The position numbers were made by a program, and so were the translations under genes. Below are positions 9,588 to 18,739 of a DNA stretch of 64,000 nucleotides, piece after piece (within the stretch, counting starts at the first letter, position 1; each line of letters opens with the position of its first letter). The DNA is taken from NCBI GenBank assembly GCA_934500835.1, contig CAKSTR010000003.1:289034-353033 (forward strand), in the 5' to 3' direction. The stretch comes from an uncultured Paracoccaceae bacterium. Its GTDB lineage: Bacteria; Pseudomonadota; Alphaproteobacteria; Rhodobacterales; Rhodobacteraceae. A model generated the notes under the pieces. The model was not told the DNA's origin. It was given only the letters and a program-made list of their open reading frames with translations, and ran no database searches.

Positions 9588-10466
9588 ATGACCCGTCAGG
9601 GCGGCAAGGCACAATCCGCGATCCTTGCGGTCGGGCTGGCGACGATGGGCGCCTGCCTGTCGGCCGTGGACGCGGCCATTGTGCGCAGCCTGAACGGGGG
9701 CGTGCATCCTTTCGTCATCGCCTTCTTCCGCGCCTTCTTCGGTGCGCTTGCCGTGGCGCCCTTGCTGCTGTGGCGGCCCTCGGTGCTGAAAAGCGTCTAT
9801 TCGCTGCGCCAGCACGCCCTGCGTGCGGGGCTGAAGCTGGTGACGCTGATCGCCTTCTTCGCCGCCTTCGCCATCGGCCCGCTGACTGACGTGACCGCCA
9901 TCGCCTTCACCTCTCCGGTCTTCGTGGTGCTTGGTGCGGCCCTGATGCTGGGCGAGCGGCTGGGGGCGCTGAAGATTGCCACCATCGCCGTTGGGTTCGC
10001 GGGGGCCTTGGTGATTGTCGGGCCGGCGGGAACCGGGCTGACCTGGGCCATGGGCTTTGCGCTTTGCGGTGCGGTGATGCAGGCGGTGATCCAGCTGATG
10101 CTGAAATCCATGTCCTCGGGCGACAGCACGGCGACGCTGGTCACGCTGAACCTGTTCCTGACCGTGCCCATGGCGGCACTGGTGGCGGCACCGGTCTGGG
10201 TGACGCCGGATATGCAACAGATCAGCCTTCTTGCGCTGCAGGGCGTTCTGGGTGCTGCCTGCATGGCGCTGATGACCCATGCTTTCAGCCTTGCCGACGC
10301 CTCTATCGTGGCGCCCGTCGATTTCCTGCGCCTGCCGCTGATCGCCCTGTTGGGCTGGCTGCTGTTCGCCGAGACGGCGCGCCTCAGCACCTGGATCGGT
10401 GGCGGGATGATCTGCGCCGCGGCCCTGATCGCCTCGCGCGCCTCACGCCGCGCGCGGCCCCAATGA
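9588..10466 (+). CDS. EamA/DMT family membrane transporter
   Basis: A 292-residue protein with about ten hydrophobic segments arranged as two EamA repeats (residues about 10-140 and 155-285). SAVDAAIVRSLNGGVHPFVIAFFRAFFGAL at the start and DASIVAPVDFLRLPLIALLGWLLFAE in the second half are typical of drug/metabolite transporter superfamily permeases. Such proteins export or exchange small metabolites across the inner membrane. ATG 9588 has GGAGGAG 5 nt upstream. Only 37 nt separate it from the following substrate-binding protein, so it is likely the first gene of the ABC operon. The substrate is not predictable. Confidence 0.9.
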   Translation: MTRQGGKAQSAILAVGLATMGACLSAVDAAIVRSLNGGVHPFVIAFFRAFFGALAVAPLLLWRPSVLKSVYSLRQHALRAGLKLVTLIAFFAAFAIGPLTDVTAIAFTSPVFVVLGAALMLGERLGALKIATIAVGFAGALVIVGPAGTGLTWAMGFALCGAVMQAVIQLMLKSMSSGDSTATLVTLNLFLTVPMAALVAAPVWVTPDMQQISLLALQGVLGAACMALMTHAFSLADASIVAPVDFLRLPLIALLGWLLFAETARLSTWIGGGMICAAALIASRASRRARPQ

Positions 10467-10503
10467 CCACATCCGTTTCGAAAAACCAGTCTGGGAGGAA
10501 GAC

Positions 10504-11997
10504 ATGAAGAAGGCTTTGCTCTGGGGGGCTCTCGCGACTGTGACCGCGATCTCTCCTGCATTTGCGCAAGAGGTGAAGATCGTCCTCAATGAAGAGGCCG
10601 ACGTGCTTGAACCCTGCATGGCCACCCGCTCGAACGTGGGGCGGATCACCATGCAGAACATCAGCGAGACGTTGACCTGGCTGGACATCAAGGGCGGCAC
10701 CGGCCTGCAGCCGAAGCTGGCCGAAAGCTGGACCCAGAATGAGGACGGCTCGTGGCGGTTCGTGCTGCGTCAGGGCGTGACCTTCTCGGACGGCACCACC
10801 TTCGACGCCAAGGATGTCAAAGCCTCGTTCGACCGGGCGATGAACCCCGCGATCACCTGCGAGGTGCCGCGCTATTTCGGCGGCATGACCATCAGCGCCG
10901 AAGTCGTCGATGACCACACGATCGACTTCAAGGCCGATCCGGTGCAGCCGATCCTGCCCTTGCTGATGACCTTGCTGACCATCGTTCCGGAAGAGACCCC
11001 GATCGAGTTCATCCGCGAACCCGTAGGCACCGGCCCGTTCAAGCTGACTGAATGGACCCCGGGCCAGCAGATCGTGCTGACCGCGCGCGACGATTACTGG
11101 GGCGAAAAGCCCGCCGTGACCACGGCAACCTATCTTTTCCGTCAGGACCCGGCGGTCCGTGCCGCCATGGTGGCGACGGGCGAGGCGGATATCGCGCCCT
11201 CGATCTCGTCGCTGGATGCGACCAACCCGGCGACGGACTTCTCGTATCTCGACTCGGAAACCGTCTACATGCGGCCCGATACCACCATCAGACCCTTTGA
11301 CGACGTGCGCGTCCGCAAGGCGGTGAACATGGCCATCGACCGGCAGGCCTTCATCGGCACGCTGGTTCCCGAAGGCACGCTGCTTGCCACCGCGGTCTAC
11401 CCGCCGCCGACGCTGGGCTGGAACCCGGATGTGAAAGTCTGGGCCTATGATCCCGAAGGTGCCAAGGCGCTTCTGGAAGAGGCCAAGGCCGACGGCGTTG
11501 CCATCGACACGCCGATCACCATCGTAGGCCGCACCGCCAACTTCCCGAACAACGTGGAAATCCTGGAAGCCATCCAGCAGATGCTGCAGGAAGTGGGCCT
11601 GACCGTCGAGGTCAAGTTCTACGAAGTGGCCGAGTTCGAGGCGCAGTATTCCAAGCCCTACCCGGAAGGCCGCGGCCCGTCGCTGGTGACGGCGATGCAT
11701 GACAACTCCAAGGGGGACCCGTCCTTCTCGATGTATTTCAAATACGCATCGGACGGCCGTCAGTCGGGCATCGCCGATCCCAAGGTTGATGACCTGATCA
11801 ACCGCGCGCAGGCCGCAACCGGGGATGAACGGGTGGCGCTGTGGAAAGAGCTGCAGGCCTATCTGCACGACGAAGTCGTCGCCGATGTCCTCTTGTTCCA
11901 CATGGTCAGCTTCAGCCGCGTGAACGAGCGTCTGGACTGGGTGCCGACCATGGCGACCAACTCGACGCTTCCGCTCTCGGAGATCAAGTTCAAGTAA
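10504..11997 (+). CDS. ABC transporter substrate-binding protein, family 5 (peptide/nickel/opine type)
   Basis: A 497-residue periplasmic protein with a Sec signal peptide (MKKALLWGALATVTAISPAFA, cleavage before QEV). The SBP_bac_5 signatures are present: LAESWTQNEDGSWRFVLRQGVTFSDGTTFDAKDVKASFDR, VGTGPFKLTEW, RVRKAVNMAIDR and a C-terminal LWKELQAYLHDEVV. The family binds oligopeptides but also sugars, opines and heme. The neighbouring sugar-acid genes make a glycoside or sugar-acid conjugate plausible. ATG 10504 has GGGAGGA 5 nt upstream. A perfect hairpin follows the stop before the permease gene. Confidence 0.93.
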   Translation: MKKALLWGALATVTAISPAFAQEVKIVLNEEADVLEPCMATRSNVGRITMQNISETLTWLDIKGGTGLQPKLAESWTQNEDGSWRFVLRQGVTFSDGTTFDAKDVKASFDRAMNPAITCEVPRYFGGMTISAEVVDDHTIDFKADPVQPILPLLMTLLTIVPEETPIEFIREPVGTGPFKLTEWTPGQQIVLTARDDYWGEKPAVTTATYLFRQDPAVRAAMVATGEADIAPSISSLDATNPATDFSYLDSETVYMRPDTTIRPFDDVRVRKAVNMAIDRQAFIGTLVPEGTLLATAVYPPPTLGWNPDVKVWAYDPEGAKALLEEAKADGVAIDTPITIVGRTANFPNNVEILEAIQQMLQEVGLTVEVKFYEVAEFEAQYSKPYPEGRGPSLVTAMHDNSKGDPSFSMYFKYASDGRQSGIADPKVDDLINRAQAATGDERVALWKELQAYLHDEVVADVLLFHMVSFSRVNERLDWVPTMATNSTLPLSEIKFK

Positions 11998-12010
11998 GCT
12001 AGGCTGCACG

Positions 12011-12034
12011 GGGCGGAGGGTCATCCCTCCGCCC
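12011..12034 (+). promoter_or_regulatory. Hairpin between substrate-binding protein and permease genes
   Basis: A perfect 10-bp stem (GGGCGGAGGG 12011-12020 with 12025-12034) and a TCAT loop, followed by only three Ts. It probably protects the upstream transcript end or attenuates read-through, giving more binding protein than permease. Confidence 0.7.
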
Positions 12035-12083
12035 TTTGCCATTTTCGTCTCCTCGCCCCTCGTCGTTGCCGGAGCGTCAGCCC

Positions 12084-12998
12084 ATGTTCCCCTTCATCCG
12101 AAAGCGCGCCTTCGCCAGCCTGATCTCATTGATCCTGCTGATCGTTGCCGTCTTCTTCCTGTCGCGTCTGACGGGTGATCCGGCGGCGCTGTATCTGCCT
12201 TCGGAGGCCAGCGAGGAAATGCGCCAGCAATTCCGCGAGGTGCATGGGCTGAACGATCCGATCATGACCCAGTTCGGCCGCTATGTCTGGGATCTCTTGC
12301 ATCTTGATATGGGCGAGTCGATCCGCAAGGCCCGCCCCGCCTTCGACGTGGTGATCGAGGCCTTCTGGTGGACGCTGCAACTGGCGCTGATCACCATGAC
12401 GCTGGTCACCGTCGCCGCCATCGTCATCGGCTCGCTTGCGGCCTTCCGCGCGGGCGGATTCTTCGACCGGGTGGCGTCTGTCACATCGCTAATTGGCGCG
12501 TCGGCCCCGGATTTCTGGGTGGCCATCGTTGCCATCGTGGTCTTTGCCGTTGGGTTCGGCTGGGTGCCGACCTCGGGCACGGGAACCGTTCTGCACTGGA
12601 TCCTGCCCATAGGTGTCCTCTTCATCCGCCCCTTCGGGCTGATCGTGCAGGTGGTGCGCGGGTCGATGATCACCGCGCTGTCCTCGGCCTATGTGAAGAC
12701 GGCCCGCGCCAAGGGCGTGAAGTCGCGGCCGATCATCTTCGTCCATGCGCTGCGCAACGCCATGCTGCCGGTGATCACCGTGATCGGCGATCAGGCAGCG
12801 GCGCTTCTGAACGGCGCGGTGGTGATCGAGACCATCTTCGGCTTTCCGGGCGTGGGAAAGCTGATGATCGATTCCATCCTGCAGCGCGATTTCAACGTGG
12901 TTCTGGCGGCGATCATGGTTACCGCCATCGCCATCTTCCTGATGAACCTGCTGATCGACCTGGCCTATTCGGCCCTTGATCCGCGCATCCGGCACTAA
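12084..12998 (+). CDS. ABC transporter permease, DppB type
   Basis: A 304-residue inner-membrane permease with about six transmembrane segments. The N-terminal helix (FASLISLILLIVAVFFLSRL) and PAALYLPSEASEEMRQQFREVHGLNDP are typical of DppB; the EAA loop is SSAYVKTARAKGVKSRPIIFVHALRNAMLPVIT; GAVVIETIFGFPGVGKLMIDSIL ends the family core. The open frame starts at 12036, but ATG 12084 has GGAG 9 nt upstream and starts the conserved region. It forms a heterodimer with the DppC-type protein. Confidence 0.93.
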   Translation: MFPFIRKRAFASLISLILLIVAVFFLSRLTGDPAALYLPSEASEEMRQQFREVHGLNDPIMTQFGRYVWDLLHLDMGESIRKARPAFDVVIEAFWWTLQLALITMTLVTVAAIVIGSLAAFRAGGFFDRVASVTSLIGASAPDFWVAIVAIVVFAVGFGWVPTSGTGTVLHWILPIGVLFIRPFGLIVQVVRGSMITALSSAYVKTARAKGVKSRPIIFVHALRNAMLPVITVIGDQAAALLNGAVVIETIFGFPGVGKLMIDSILQRDFNVVLAAIMVTAIAIFLMNLLIDLAYSALDPRIRH

Positions 12999-13009
12999 GG
13001 GGGCATCAG

Positions 13010-13933
13010 ATGAGCACCATCGACATCATCCCGGACGAGCCGAAGCCGCTGACCCGCTTTGCCCGCATGCTCTGGGCCGACAAGTTCGCCCTGGCCGCCG
13101 CGCTGTTCCTGCTGCTGATCCTTGTGCTGGCGATCGTCGGGCCGGCCTGGCTGGACGCCGCCGCACAGAAGCAGAACCTGCGCGGCCGCAATGCCCCGCC
13201 CTTTGAATGGGAGCGGGGCTGGCTTTGGGTGCTGGGCGCCGATGCGCTTGGACGCCCGCTTCTGGCGCGGATCATCGTCGCCACGCAGAACACCATGATG
13301 ATCGCCGCCGGAGCGGTGATCTGCTCGGCCCTGATGGGCACCGTGCTTGGCCTGATCGCGGGCTATGCCGACAAACGGGTGGGCGAGGTGATCCTGCGGC
13401 TGGCCGATGTGATCATGTCCTTCCCGTCGCTTTTGCTGGCGGTGGTGGTGCTTTACATCCTTGGCCCCTCGGTCGGGAACCTTATCGTGGTGCTGTCGAT
13501 CACCCGCATCCCGGTCTATCTGCGCACCACGCGGGCCGAGGTGCTTGAGGTTCGTGAACGCATGTTCGTGCAGGCAGCCAAGGTGATGGGGGCCTCATCG
13601 GGGCGGATCATCTTCCGCCACATCCTGCCGGTGGTGCTGCCGACCCTGATGACCATCGCCACGCTGGATTTCGCCTTCGTCATGCTGGCGGAGTCGTCGC
13701 TGTCGTTCCTTGGCATCGGCATCCAGCCGCCCGAGATCACCTGGGGCCTGATGATCGCCCAGGGCAAGCAATACCTGACGACCGCATGGTGGCTGTCGTT
13801 CTGGCCGGGCCTTGCCATCATCCTGACCACGCTGTCCTTGAACCTGCTGTCCAACTGGATGCGCATCGCGCTGGACCCGGTGCAGCGCTGGCGGCTGGAA
13901 ATGCGGCAAAGCAGGAAGGAAGGTGCAGCATGA
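13010..13933 (+). CDS. ABC transporter permease, DppC type
   Basis: A 307-residue permease with an N-terminal OppC_N segment (ADKFALAAALFLLLILVLAIVGPAWL), the GADALGRPLLARIIVATQNT motif, and the EAA loop RERMFVQAAKVMGASSGRIIFRHILPVVLPT. AESSLSFLGIGIQPPEITWGLMI is characteristic of DppC. It starts 11 nt after the DppB-type stop and its own stop overlaps the ATPase start by 4 nt (ATGA). Confidence 0.93.
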   Translation: MSTIDIIPDEPKPLTRFARMLWADKFALAAALFLLLILVLAIVGPAWLDAAAQKQNLRGRNAPPFEWERGWLWVLGADALGRPLLARIIVATQNTMMIAAGAVICSALMGTVLGLIAGYADKRVGEVILRLADVIMSFPSLLLAVVVLYILGPSVGNLIVVLSITRIPVYLRTTRAEVLEVRERMFVQAAKVMGASSGRIIFRHILPVVLPTLMTIATLDFAFVMLAESSLSFLGIGIQPPEITWGLMIAQGKQYLTTAWWLSFWPGLAIILTTLSLNLLSNWMRIALDPVQRWRLEMRQSRKEGAA

Positions 13934-15546
13934 CCCATCTGCTTGAAGTCCGCGACCTTTCGGTCGAGTTCCATACCGCCGTGGGCACCGTCCATGCGGT
14001 GAAGCGGGTCAGCTTCCATCTGGACCGGGGTGAGACGCTGGCGATCCTGGGCGAGTCGGGGTCGGGCAAGTCGGTGTCCTCTTCGGCCATCATGGATCTG
14101 ATCGACATGCCGCCGGGCAAGATCACCAGCGGGCAGATCCTGTTCGATGGCAAGGATCTGCTGAAGCTGCCCGCGCAGGCGCGGCGTGACATCAACGGCC
14201 GCAAGATCGCGATGATCTTCCAGGACCCGCTCAGCCACCTGAACCCGGTCTATACCGTCGGCTGGCAGATCGAAGAGGCGCTGACCGCCCACGGCGCGAC
14301 CAAGGCCAAGGCCAATGCAGAGGCTTTGCGGCTGGTCACAAGGGTCGGCATCCCGAACCCGGCAGCCAGCCTGAAGAAGTATCCGCATGAATTTTCGGGC
14401 GGGCAGCGCCAGCGGCTGATGATCGCCATGGCGCTGGCGCTGAAGCCGGATCTTCTGATCGCGGATGAGCCGACGACCGCGCTGGATGTGACGGTGCAGG
14501 CCGAGGTGCTGGCGCTTCTGGATGAGTTGCAGCAGGAAACCGGCATGGGCATCCTGATCATCACCCATGACCTTGGCGTGGTGGCCGAGATTGCCGACCG
14601 CGTGGTGGTGATGAACGCGGGCGAGGTGGTCGAGACCGGCGAGACCGCGCAGGTCTACCGCAACCCGCAGCACCCCTATACCCGCAAGCTGATCGGTGCC
14701 GCCTCCGGCAAGGGGGCCATGCACACACCCCCGCCCAGGACGGAACCGGTGCTTTCGGTGCGCAATGCCCGCAAGGTCTTTGGCAAGTTCACCGCTGTCG
14801 AGGATGTGTCGTTTGATCTGATGCCGGGCGAGACCCTGGCCATCGTCGGCGAAAGCGGTTCGGGCAAATCGACTGTGGCCAAGCTTCTGTTGCGGCTTGA
14901 AGAGCCTACCGCCGGGCAGGCGCTGTGGAAGGGCCGCGACCTATTCACCATGTCCCCGGCCGATCTTTATGCCCTGCGCCGCGATCTGCAGATGGTGTTC
15001 CAGGACCCGACGCAAAGCCTGAACCCGCGGATGACGGTCTGGCAGCTGATCACCGAGGCCTGGGTGATCCACCCCGGTATCCTGCCGCGCGACAAATGGA
15101 AGGCCCGCGTGGCCGAGCTTCTGACGCAGGTCGGGCTGAAGCCCGAGATGGCCGGCCGCTATCCGCACCAGTTCTCGGGCGGGCAGCGCCAGCGCATCGC
15201 CATTGCCCGCGCGCTGGCGCTGGAGCCGCAACTGATCATCTGCGACGAGGCCGTGTCGGCACTGGATGTCTCGGTGCAGGCGCAGGTGATCGCGCTTCTG
15301 GACGATCTGCGCAAACGACTGGGCATCAGCTTCATCTTCATCGCCCACGATCTGCCGGTGGTGCGTGACTTCGCCGATCATGTGATGGTGATGCAGCAGG
15401 GCAGGGTTGTTGAAATAGGCCCCGTCGCGCAGGTGTTCGACGCCCCGCGCGAACCCTATACCCAGCGGTTGCTTGCGGCCGGTCTGGACCCGGATCCCGA
15501 AGTGCAGGCAACCCGCCGCGCGGCACGACTGGCACTTGCCGGCTGA
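13930..15546 (+). CDS. Fused double ABC ATPase (DppD-DppF type)
   Basis: A 538-residue protein with two complete ATPase domains, replacing the usual separate DppD and DppF. Domain 1 (about 1-260): Walker A GESGSGKS 41-48, Q-loop IFQDPLSHLNP, signature FSGGQRQRL, Walker B LLIADEPTTALD, switch THD. Domain 2 (about 270-538): GESGSGKST near 307, VFQDPTQSLNP, FSGGQRQRI, LIICDEAVSALD, AHD. In domain 2 the residue after the Walker B Glu is Ala rather than Pro (DEAVSALD). Each domain ends with the P-Y-T oligopeptide-type linker. It energises the importer encoded upstream. Confidence 0.94.
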   Translation: MTHLLEVRDLSVEFHTAVGTVHAVKRVSFHLDRGETLAILGESGSGKSVSSSAIMDLIDMPPGKITSGQILFDGKDLLKLPAQARRDINGRKIAMIFQDPLSHLNPVYTVGWQIEEALTAHGATKAKANAEALRLVTRVGIPNPAASLKKYPHEFSGGQRQRLMIAMALALKPDLLIADEPTTALDVTVQAEVLALLDELQQETGMGILIITHDLGVVAEIADRVVVMNAGEVVETGETAQVYRNPQHPYTRKLIGAASGKGAMHTPPPRTEPVLSVRNARKVFGKFTAVEDVSFDLMPGETLAIVGESGSGKSTVAKLLLRLEEPTAGQALWKGRDLFTMSPADLYALRRDLQMVFQDPTQSLNPRMTVWQLITEAWVIHPGILPRDKWKARVAELLTQVGLKPEMAGRYPHQFSGGQRQRIAIARALALEPQLIICDEAVSALDVSVQAQVIALLDDLRKRLGISFIFIAHDLPVVRDFADHVMVMQQGRVVEIGPVAQVFDAPREPYTQRLLAAGLDPDPEVQATRRAARLALAG

Positions 15547-15558
15547 GGCGCGCCTCGG

Positions 15559-16509
15559 TCAGCCGGGTGCGATCACATCTGCCGTCTCGGCGCGAAGGCC
15601 GTCAAATTCGGCCAGCAGCCAGTCGCGGACGCGGGCCACTGCGGGGCGGGACGTGCCGCCGCCATGGGCGACAAGATAATAGGTGTCACCAGTGCGCAGC
15701 ACGCTGTCCGAGGCGGGGACAAGGCCGCCGGCCACCAGTTCGTTGGCCACGACATGCCACCAGCCAAGCGCGACGGTCTGGCCCTTCAGCGCCGATTGCA
15801 CGACCAGCGCATAGTCTGGAAAGCTCATCTGCTCGACCCGGCGGTCGATGACCGGCGCGGGAAGTCCGGGCCGCGTGCGCGCGAAATACACCTCCCACGG
15901 CACCCGGATGTTGCCCATCAGGCAGGCCAGCGAATGCCCCGCCAGCCCGGCGTCGGGATCAAGCGGGCCGTGCCGGGCAAGGTAGTCGGGGCTGCAGACC
16001 GGCAGCACGATCTCGGGCGTCAGCGGCCAGTGCTGCAGATCCTCCGTCGTGTCCAGCCCGTGGCGGATGCCAAGATCACCTGTGCCCAGGCGGCCCACCG
16101 GCTCGCCGTGGATCAGTTCGAACCGCAGCGCGATCTCGGGCAGGCTTTCGCGCAATCGGGTGAAGCGGGGCATCATGCAATGGATGGCGAAGGCGGAGGA
16201 CACTGACAGCGTGACGGTCTGGGCATCAAGGTTGCTGTCCACGATCTCGGCCAGGGCGCTTTCGATCCGGTCGAAGCCGTCACGGATGGCGCGGTGCAGG
16301 AAAAGTCCGGTCTCGGTCAGTTCCAGCCGGCCCGGAAGCCGGCGGAACAGCTGCACGCCCAGATGCGCCTCAAGCCGGCCGATGGTGCGGCTGATCGCCG
16401 GTTGCGTCACGTTGAACTCGCGCGCGGCATGGGTGAAGTTCAGGTGCTGGGCTGCGGCGTCGAACATGAACAGCGCGCCGGTGGATGGCAGCTTCAGGCG
16501 AAGGGACAT
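15559..16509 (-). CDS. LysR family transcriptional regulator, GcvA-like
   Basis: A 316-residue regulator. The N-terminal winged HTH is at about 8-66 (TGALFMFDAAAQHLNFTHAAREFNVTQPAISRTIGRLEAHLGVQLFRR). A periplasmic-binding-type effector domain follows, with a GcvA-like VSSAFAIHCMMPRL-type opening strand. Start ATG 16507-16509 has AGGAG 9 nt upstream; an in-frame ATG 30 nt further up is less convincing. It is convergent with the ABC ATPase (12 nt gap) and divergent from the flavin oxidoreductase, whose upstream inverted repeat is a possible binding site. The classical role would be activation of that divergent gene. Confidence 0.92.
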   Translation of the reverse strand: MSLRLKLPSTGALFMFDAAAQHLNFTHAAREFNVTQPAISRTIGRLEAHLGVQLFRRLPGRLELTETGLFLHRAIRDGFDRIESALAEIVDSNLDAQTVTLSVSSAFAIHCMMPRFTRLRESLPEIALRFELIHGEPVGRLGTGDLGIRHGLDTTEDLQHWPLTPEIVLPVCSPDYLARHGPLDPDAGLAGHSLACLMGNIRVPWEVYFARTRPGLPAPVIDRRVEQMSFPDYALVVQSALKGQTVALGWWHVVANELVAGGLVPASDSVLRTGDTYYLVAHGGGTSRPAVARVRDWLLAEFDGLRAETADVIAPG

Positions 16510-16591
16510 GGCTTGCGGCTCCTGCCTTCGGGGGACCATTACCTGAAAGCATGGCGGCAGCAGAATTTCAACCGCCGCGCCGCGTGCGACA

Positions 16592-16609
16592 TGCCCTAGG
16601 CTGAGGGCA
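16592..16609. promoter_or_regulatory. Inverted repeat upstream of the flavin oxidoreductase, candidate LysR operator
   Basis: TGCCCT-N6-AGGGCA, perfect 6-bp arms, 22 bp before the oxidoreductase ATG and in the only divergent gap next to the LysR gene. LysR sites usually show the T-N11-A pattern within a short dyad; this one is compatible but not diagnostic. Confidence 0.4.
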
Positions 16610-16631
16610 AGCCAGCGCCGGAGTCCGTGTC

Positions 16632-18650
16632 ATGACGACATTCCCGCATCTCTTCGCCCCGCTTTCCCTGCGCAGGGTCGACGTGCGAAACCGCATCCTG
16701 TCGACCGGCCATCAGACCTATCTGGCGGCGGGCGGAGTTCCGGGCGACGATCTGATTGCCTATCACGCCGCCCGCGCGCGGGGCGGCGTCGGGTTGATCG
16801 TGACCGAGGCCGCGCGGTTCCATGACAGTTCGGTTTCTGATTCACCGGATCTGACCATCCTTTCCGATGCGGCGATCCCGCATTTCACGCGGCTTGCCAC
16901 GGCCGTGAAGGGGCAGGGCGCGCGGATCTTCGGCCAACTCTCGCATGCCGGGCGGGTGACGCGGCGGATGCGCGGCGGGCTGCGCGGCGAGGTCTTTGCC
17001 CCTTCCGCCGTGGCCGAGCACCGCTTCCAGACCGTCCCGCGCGAGATGCCGGCCGAGATGGTCGAGGAACTGGTTGCCGCTGCCGCCGCGGGGGCGGCCC
17101 GGTATCGCGCGGCGGGCTATGACGGGGTCGAGCTGATGGCCAGTCATGGCCTTCTTTTCGCGCAGTTTCTGAACCCGCGGGTGAACCGGCGGCAGGACCG
17201 CTATGGCGGCTCGCCCGCGAACCGGATGCGCGCCTTGTCCGAGGCGCTGGCAGCCGTCCGGGGCGCGGTCGGCCCCGCGATGGTCGTGGGCCTTCGCATC
17301 TCGGTCGGAGAGCGCGAGCGGGACGGGCTGGAAGAACAAGAGGCTCTGGCCGTGTGCCGGGCGCTGGCTGACGCAGGTCTGGTCGACTATCTGAATGTCA
17401 CGGTGGGCAGCATGGCCGGCCTCGGCGGCTCCATCCATGTTGTGCCGCCGATGGAGATGACGCCGGGCTATACCGCCGGCGCGGCTGCATTGCTGAAGGC
17501 GCAGGTTGGCGTGCCGGTGTTCGTCGCCGGGCGGATCAACCAGCCGCATCTGGCCGAACAGATCCTTGCCGCCGGACAGGCCGACATGTGCGGCATGACC
17601 CGGGCGCTGATCGCCGACCCCGGCATGCCCGCCAAGGCGCGACAGGGCCGGCTGGATGAGGTGCGCGCCTGCATCGGCTGCAATCAGGGCTGCATCGGCC
17701 ATTTTCATCGTGGCCTGCCCATCTCGTGCATCCAGCGGCCCGAGACCGGGCGCGAGGCGCATCTTGCCGCGCCGGATCGGGCCGAACGGCCCCTGCGGGT
17801 TCTCGTCGCCGGCGGTGGCCCGGCCGGGCTGAAGGCGGCAGCCACCGCGGCGCACGCCGGGCATCGGGTGCTGCTTTGTGAAGCCGGGCCGCAAATCGGC
17901 GGGCAGGCGCTGCTGGCGCAAAGCCTGCCCGGAAGGGCCGAATTCGGCGGGCTTGTCACCAATCTTCTGGCCGAGGCGACAGCGCATCAGGTGCAGATCC
18001 GGTTGAACTGCCGTGTCGATGCCGCCATGATTAAGGCCGAGGCGCCCGATCTGGTGGTGCTGGCCACCGGCGGCACGCCCGCCCCGGCGCAGGTCGAAGG
18101 GCAGGAGGCCGGCGATGTCATGCTGGCCGAAGAGGTGCTGTCCGGAGCGCGGCGGCCCGGCGCGCGGGTTCTGGTCGCCGACTGGCGCTGCGACTGGGTT
18201 GGCCCCGGTCTGGCGGTGCTGCTGGCCGGTCAGGGCCATTCGGTGCGCCTTGCGGTCGAGGGCACCTGCGCGGGCCAGAACCTGCCGCAATATGTCCGCG
18301 ATCTCTGGGTTGGCCGCCTGCATGAGGCGGGGGTCGCCGTGATCCCTTTCGCCACGATCTTCGGCGTCGATGCCGATACGGCCTGGCTGACCCATGCGGC
18401 CTCGGACCTGCCGATCACCTGCGCAGGGGTGGACAGCGTGGTTCTCTGTGCCGGCCGGCGCCCCGAAGACGGGCTGCGCGCGGGATTGACCGCGCGCGGC
18501 ATCCCCCATGTCGCGGTCGGGGACTGCGCCACCGGACGGACCGCGGAAGAGGCCGTCTATGAGGGGATGGTGCTGGTGATGGAGGCGCTGGGGCGGCTGC
18601 AAGAGGGCGACGTTGCGAATCGCAGCGCAATCGATGATCGGAATATGTAG
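16632..18650 (+). CDS. FMN/FAD 4Fe-4S oxidoreductase of the 2,4-dienoyl-CoA reductase / trimethylamine dehydrogenase family
   Basis: A 672-residue protein in the order: FMN TIM barrel (1-330: FAPLSLRRVDVRNRILS, GQLSHAGR, DGVELMASHG, QFLNPRVNRRQDRYGGS), a cluster motif C-x2-C-x3-C-x11-C (CIGCNQGC near 345), then a FAD/NAD domain (GGGPAGLKAA). Characterised members oxidise N-methylamines or N-methyl amino acids, or reduce enoyl groups. TGHQTYLAAGG replaces the usual active-site segment, so the substrate cannot be assigned. It is alone on the plus strand between the LysR gene and the aminotransferase. A paralog lies at 50064. Confidence 0.9.
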   Translation: MTTFPHLFAPLSLRRVDVRNRILSTGHQTYLAAGGVPGDDLIAYHAARARGGVGLIVTEAARFHDSSVSDSPDLTILSDAAIPHFTRLATAVKGQGARIFGQLSHAGRVTRRMRGGLRGEVFAPSAVAEHRFQTVPREMPAEMVEELVAAAAAGAARYRAAGYDGVELMASHGLLFAQFLNPRVNRRQDRYGGSPANRMRALSEALAAVRGAVGPAMVVGLRISVGERERDGLEEQEALAVCRALADAGLVDYLNVTVGSMAGLGGSIHVVPPMEMTPGYTAGAAALLKAQVGVPVFVAGRINQPHLAEQILAAGQADMCGMTRALIADPGMPAKARQGRLDEVRACIGCNQGCIGHFHRGLPISCIQRPETGREAHLAAPDRAERPLRVLVAGGGPAGLKAAATAAHAGHRVLLCEAGPQIGGQALLAQSLPGRAEFGGLVTNLLAEATAHQVQIRLNCRVDAAMIKAEAPDLVVLATGGTPAPAQVEGQEAGDVMLAEEVLSGARRPGARVLVADWRCDWVGPGLAVLLAGQGHSVRLAVEGTCAGQNLPQYVRDLWVGRLHEAGVAVIPFATIFGVDADTAWLTHAASDLPITCAGVDSVVLCAGRRPEDGLRAGLTARGIPHVAVGDCATGRTAEEAVYEGMVLVMEALGRLQEGDVANRSAIDDRNM

Positions 18651-18700
18651 AACTATCGTTATGAAAAATAATGATAATATACAATTGTGTGGACAAAATA

Positions 18701-18714
18701 TGATTGACCAATCA
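18701..18714. promoter_or_regulatory. Palindromic operator overlapping a -10, candidate site for the TetR regulator
   Basis: TGATTGACCAATCA is an inverted repeat with 6-bp arms and a 2-bp centre; an overlapping longer dyad ATGATTG-N6-CAATCAT spans 18700-18719. TATGAT at 18699-18704 is a good -10 that the palindrome covers, 36 bp before the aminotransferase ATG. The gap is strikingly AT-rich. The TetR gene overlapping the end of the aminotransferase is the obvious candidate ligand. Confidence 0.65.
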
Positions 18715-18739
18715 ATCATTTCAGAAACGGGAGGCTGAC

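Noticed and set aside
16842..18719. A 625-codon minus-strand open frame
   Set aside because: Shadow of the flavin oxidoreductase; low-complexity translation and no ribosome site.
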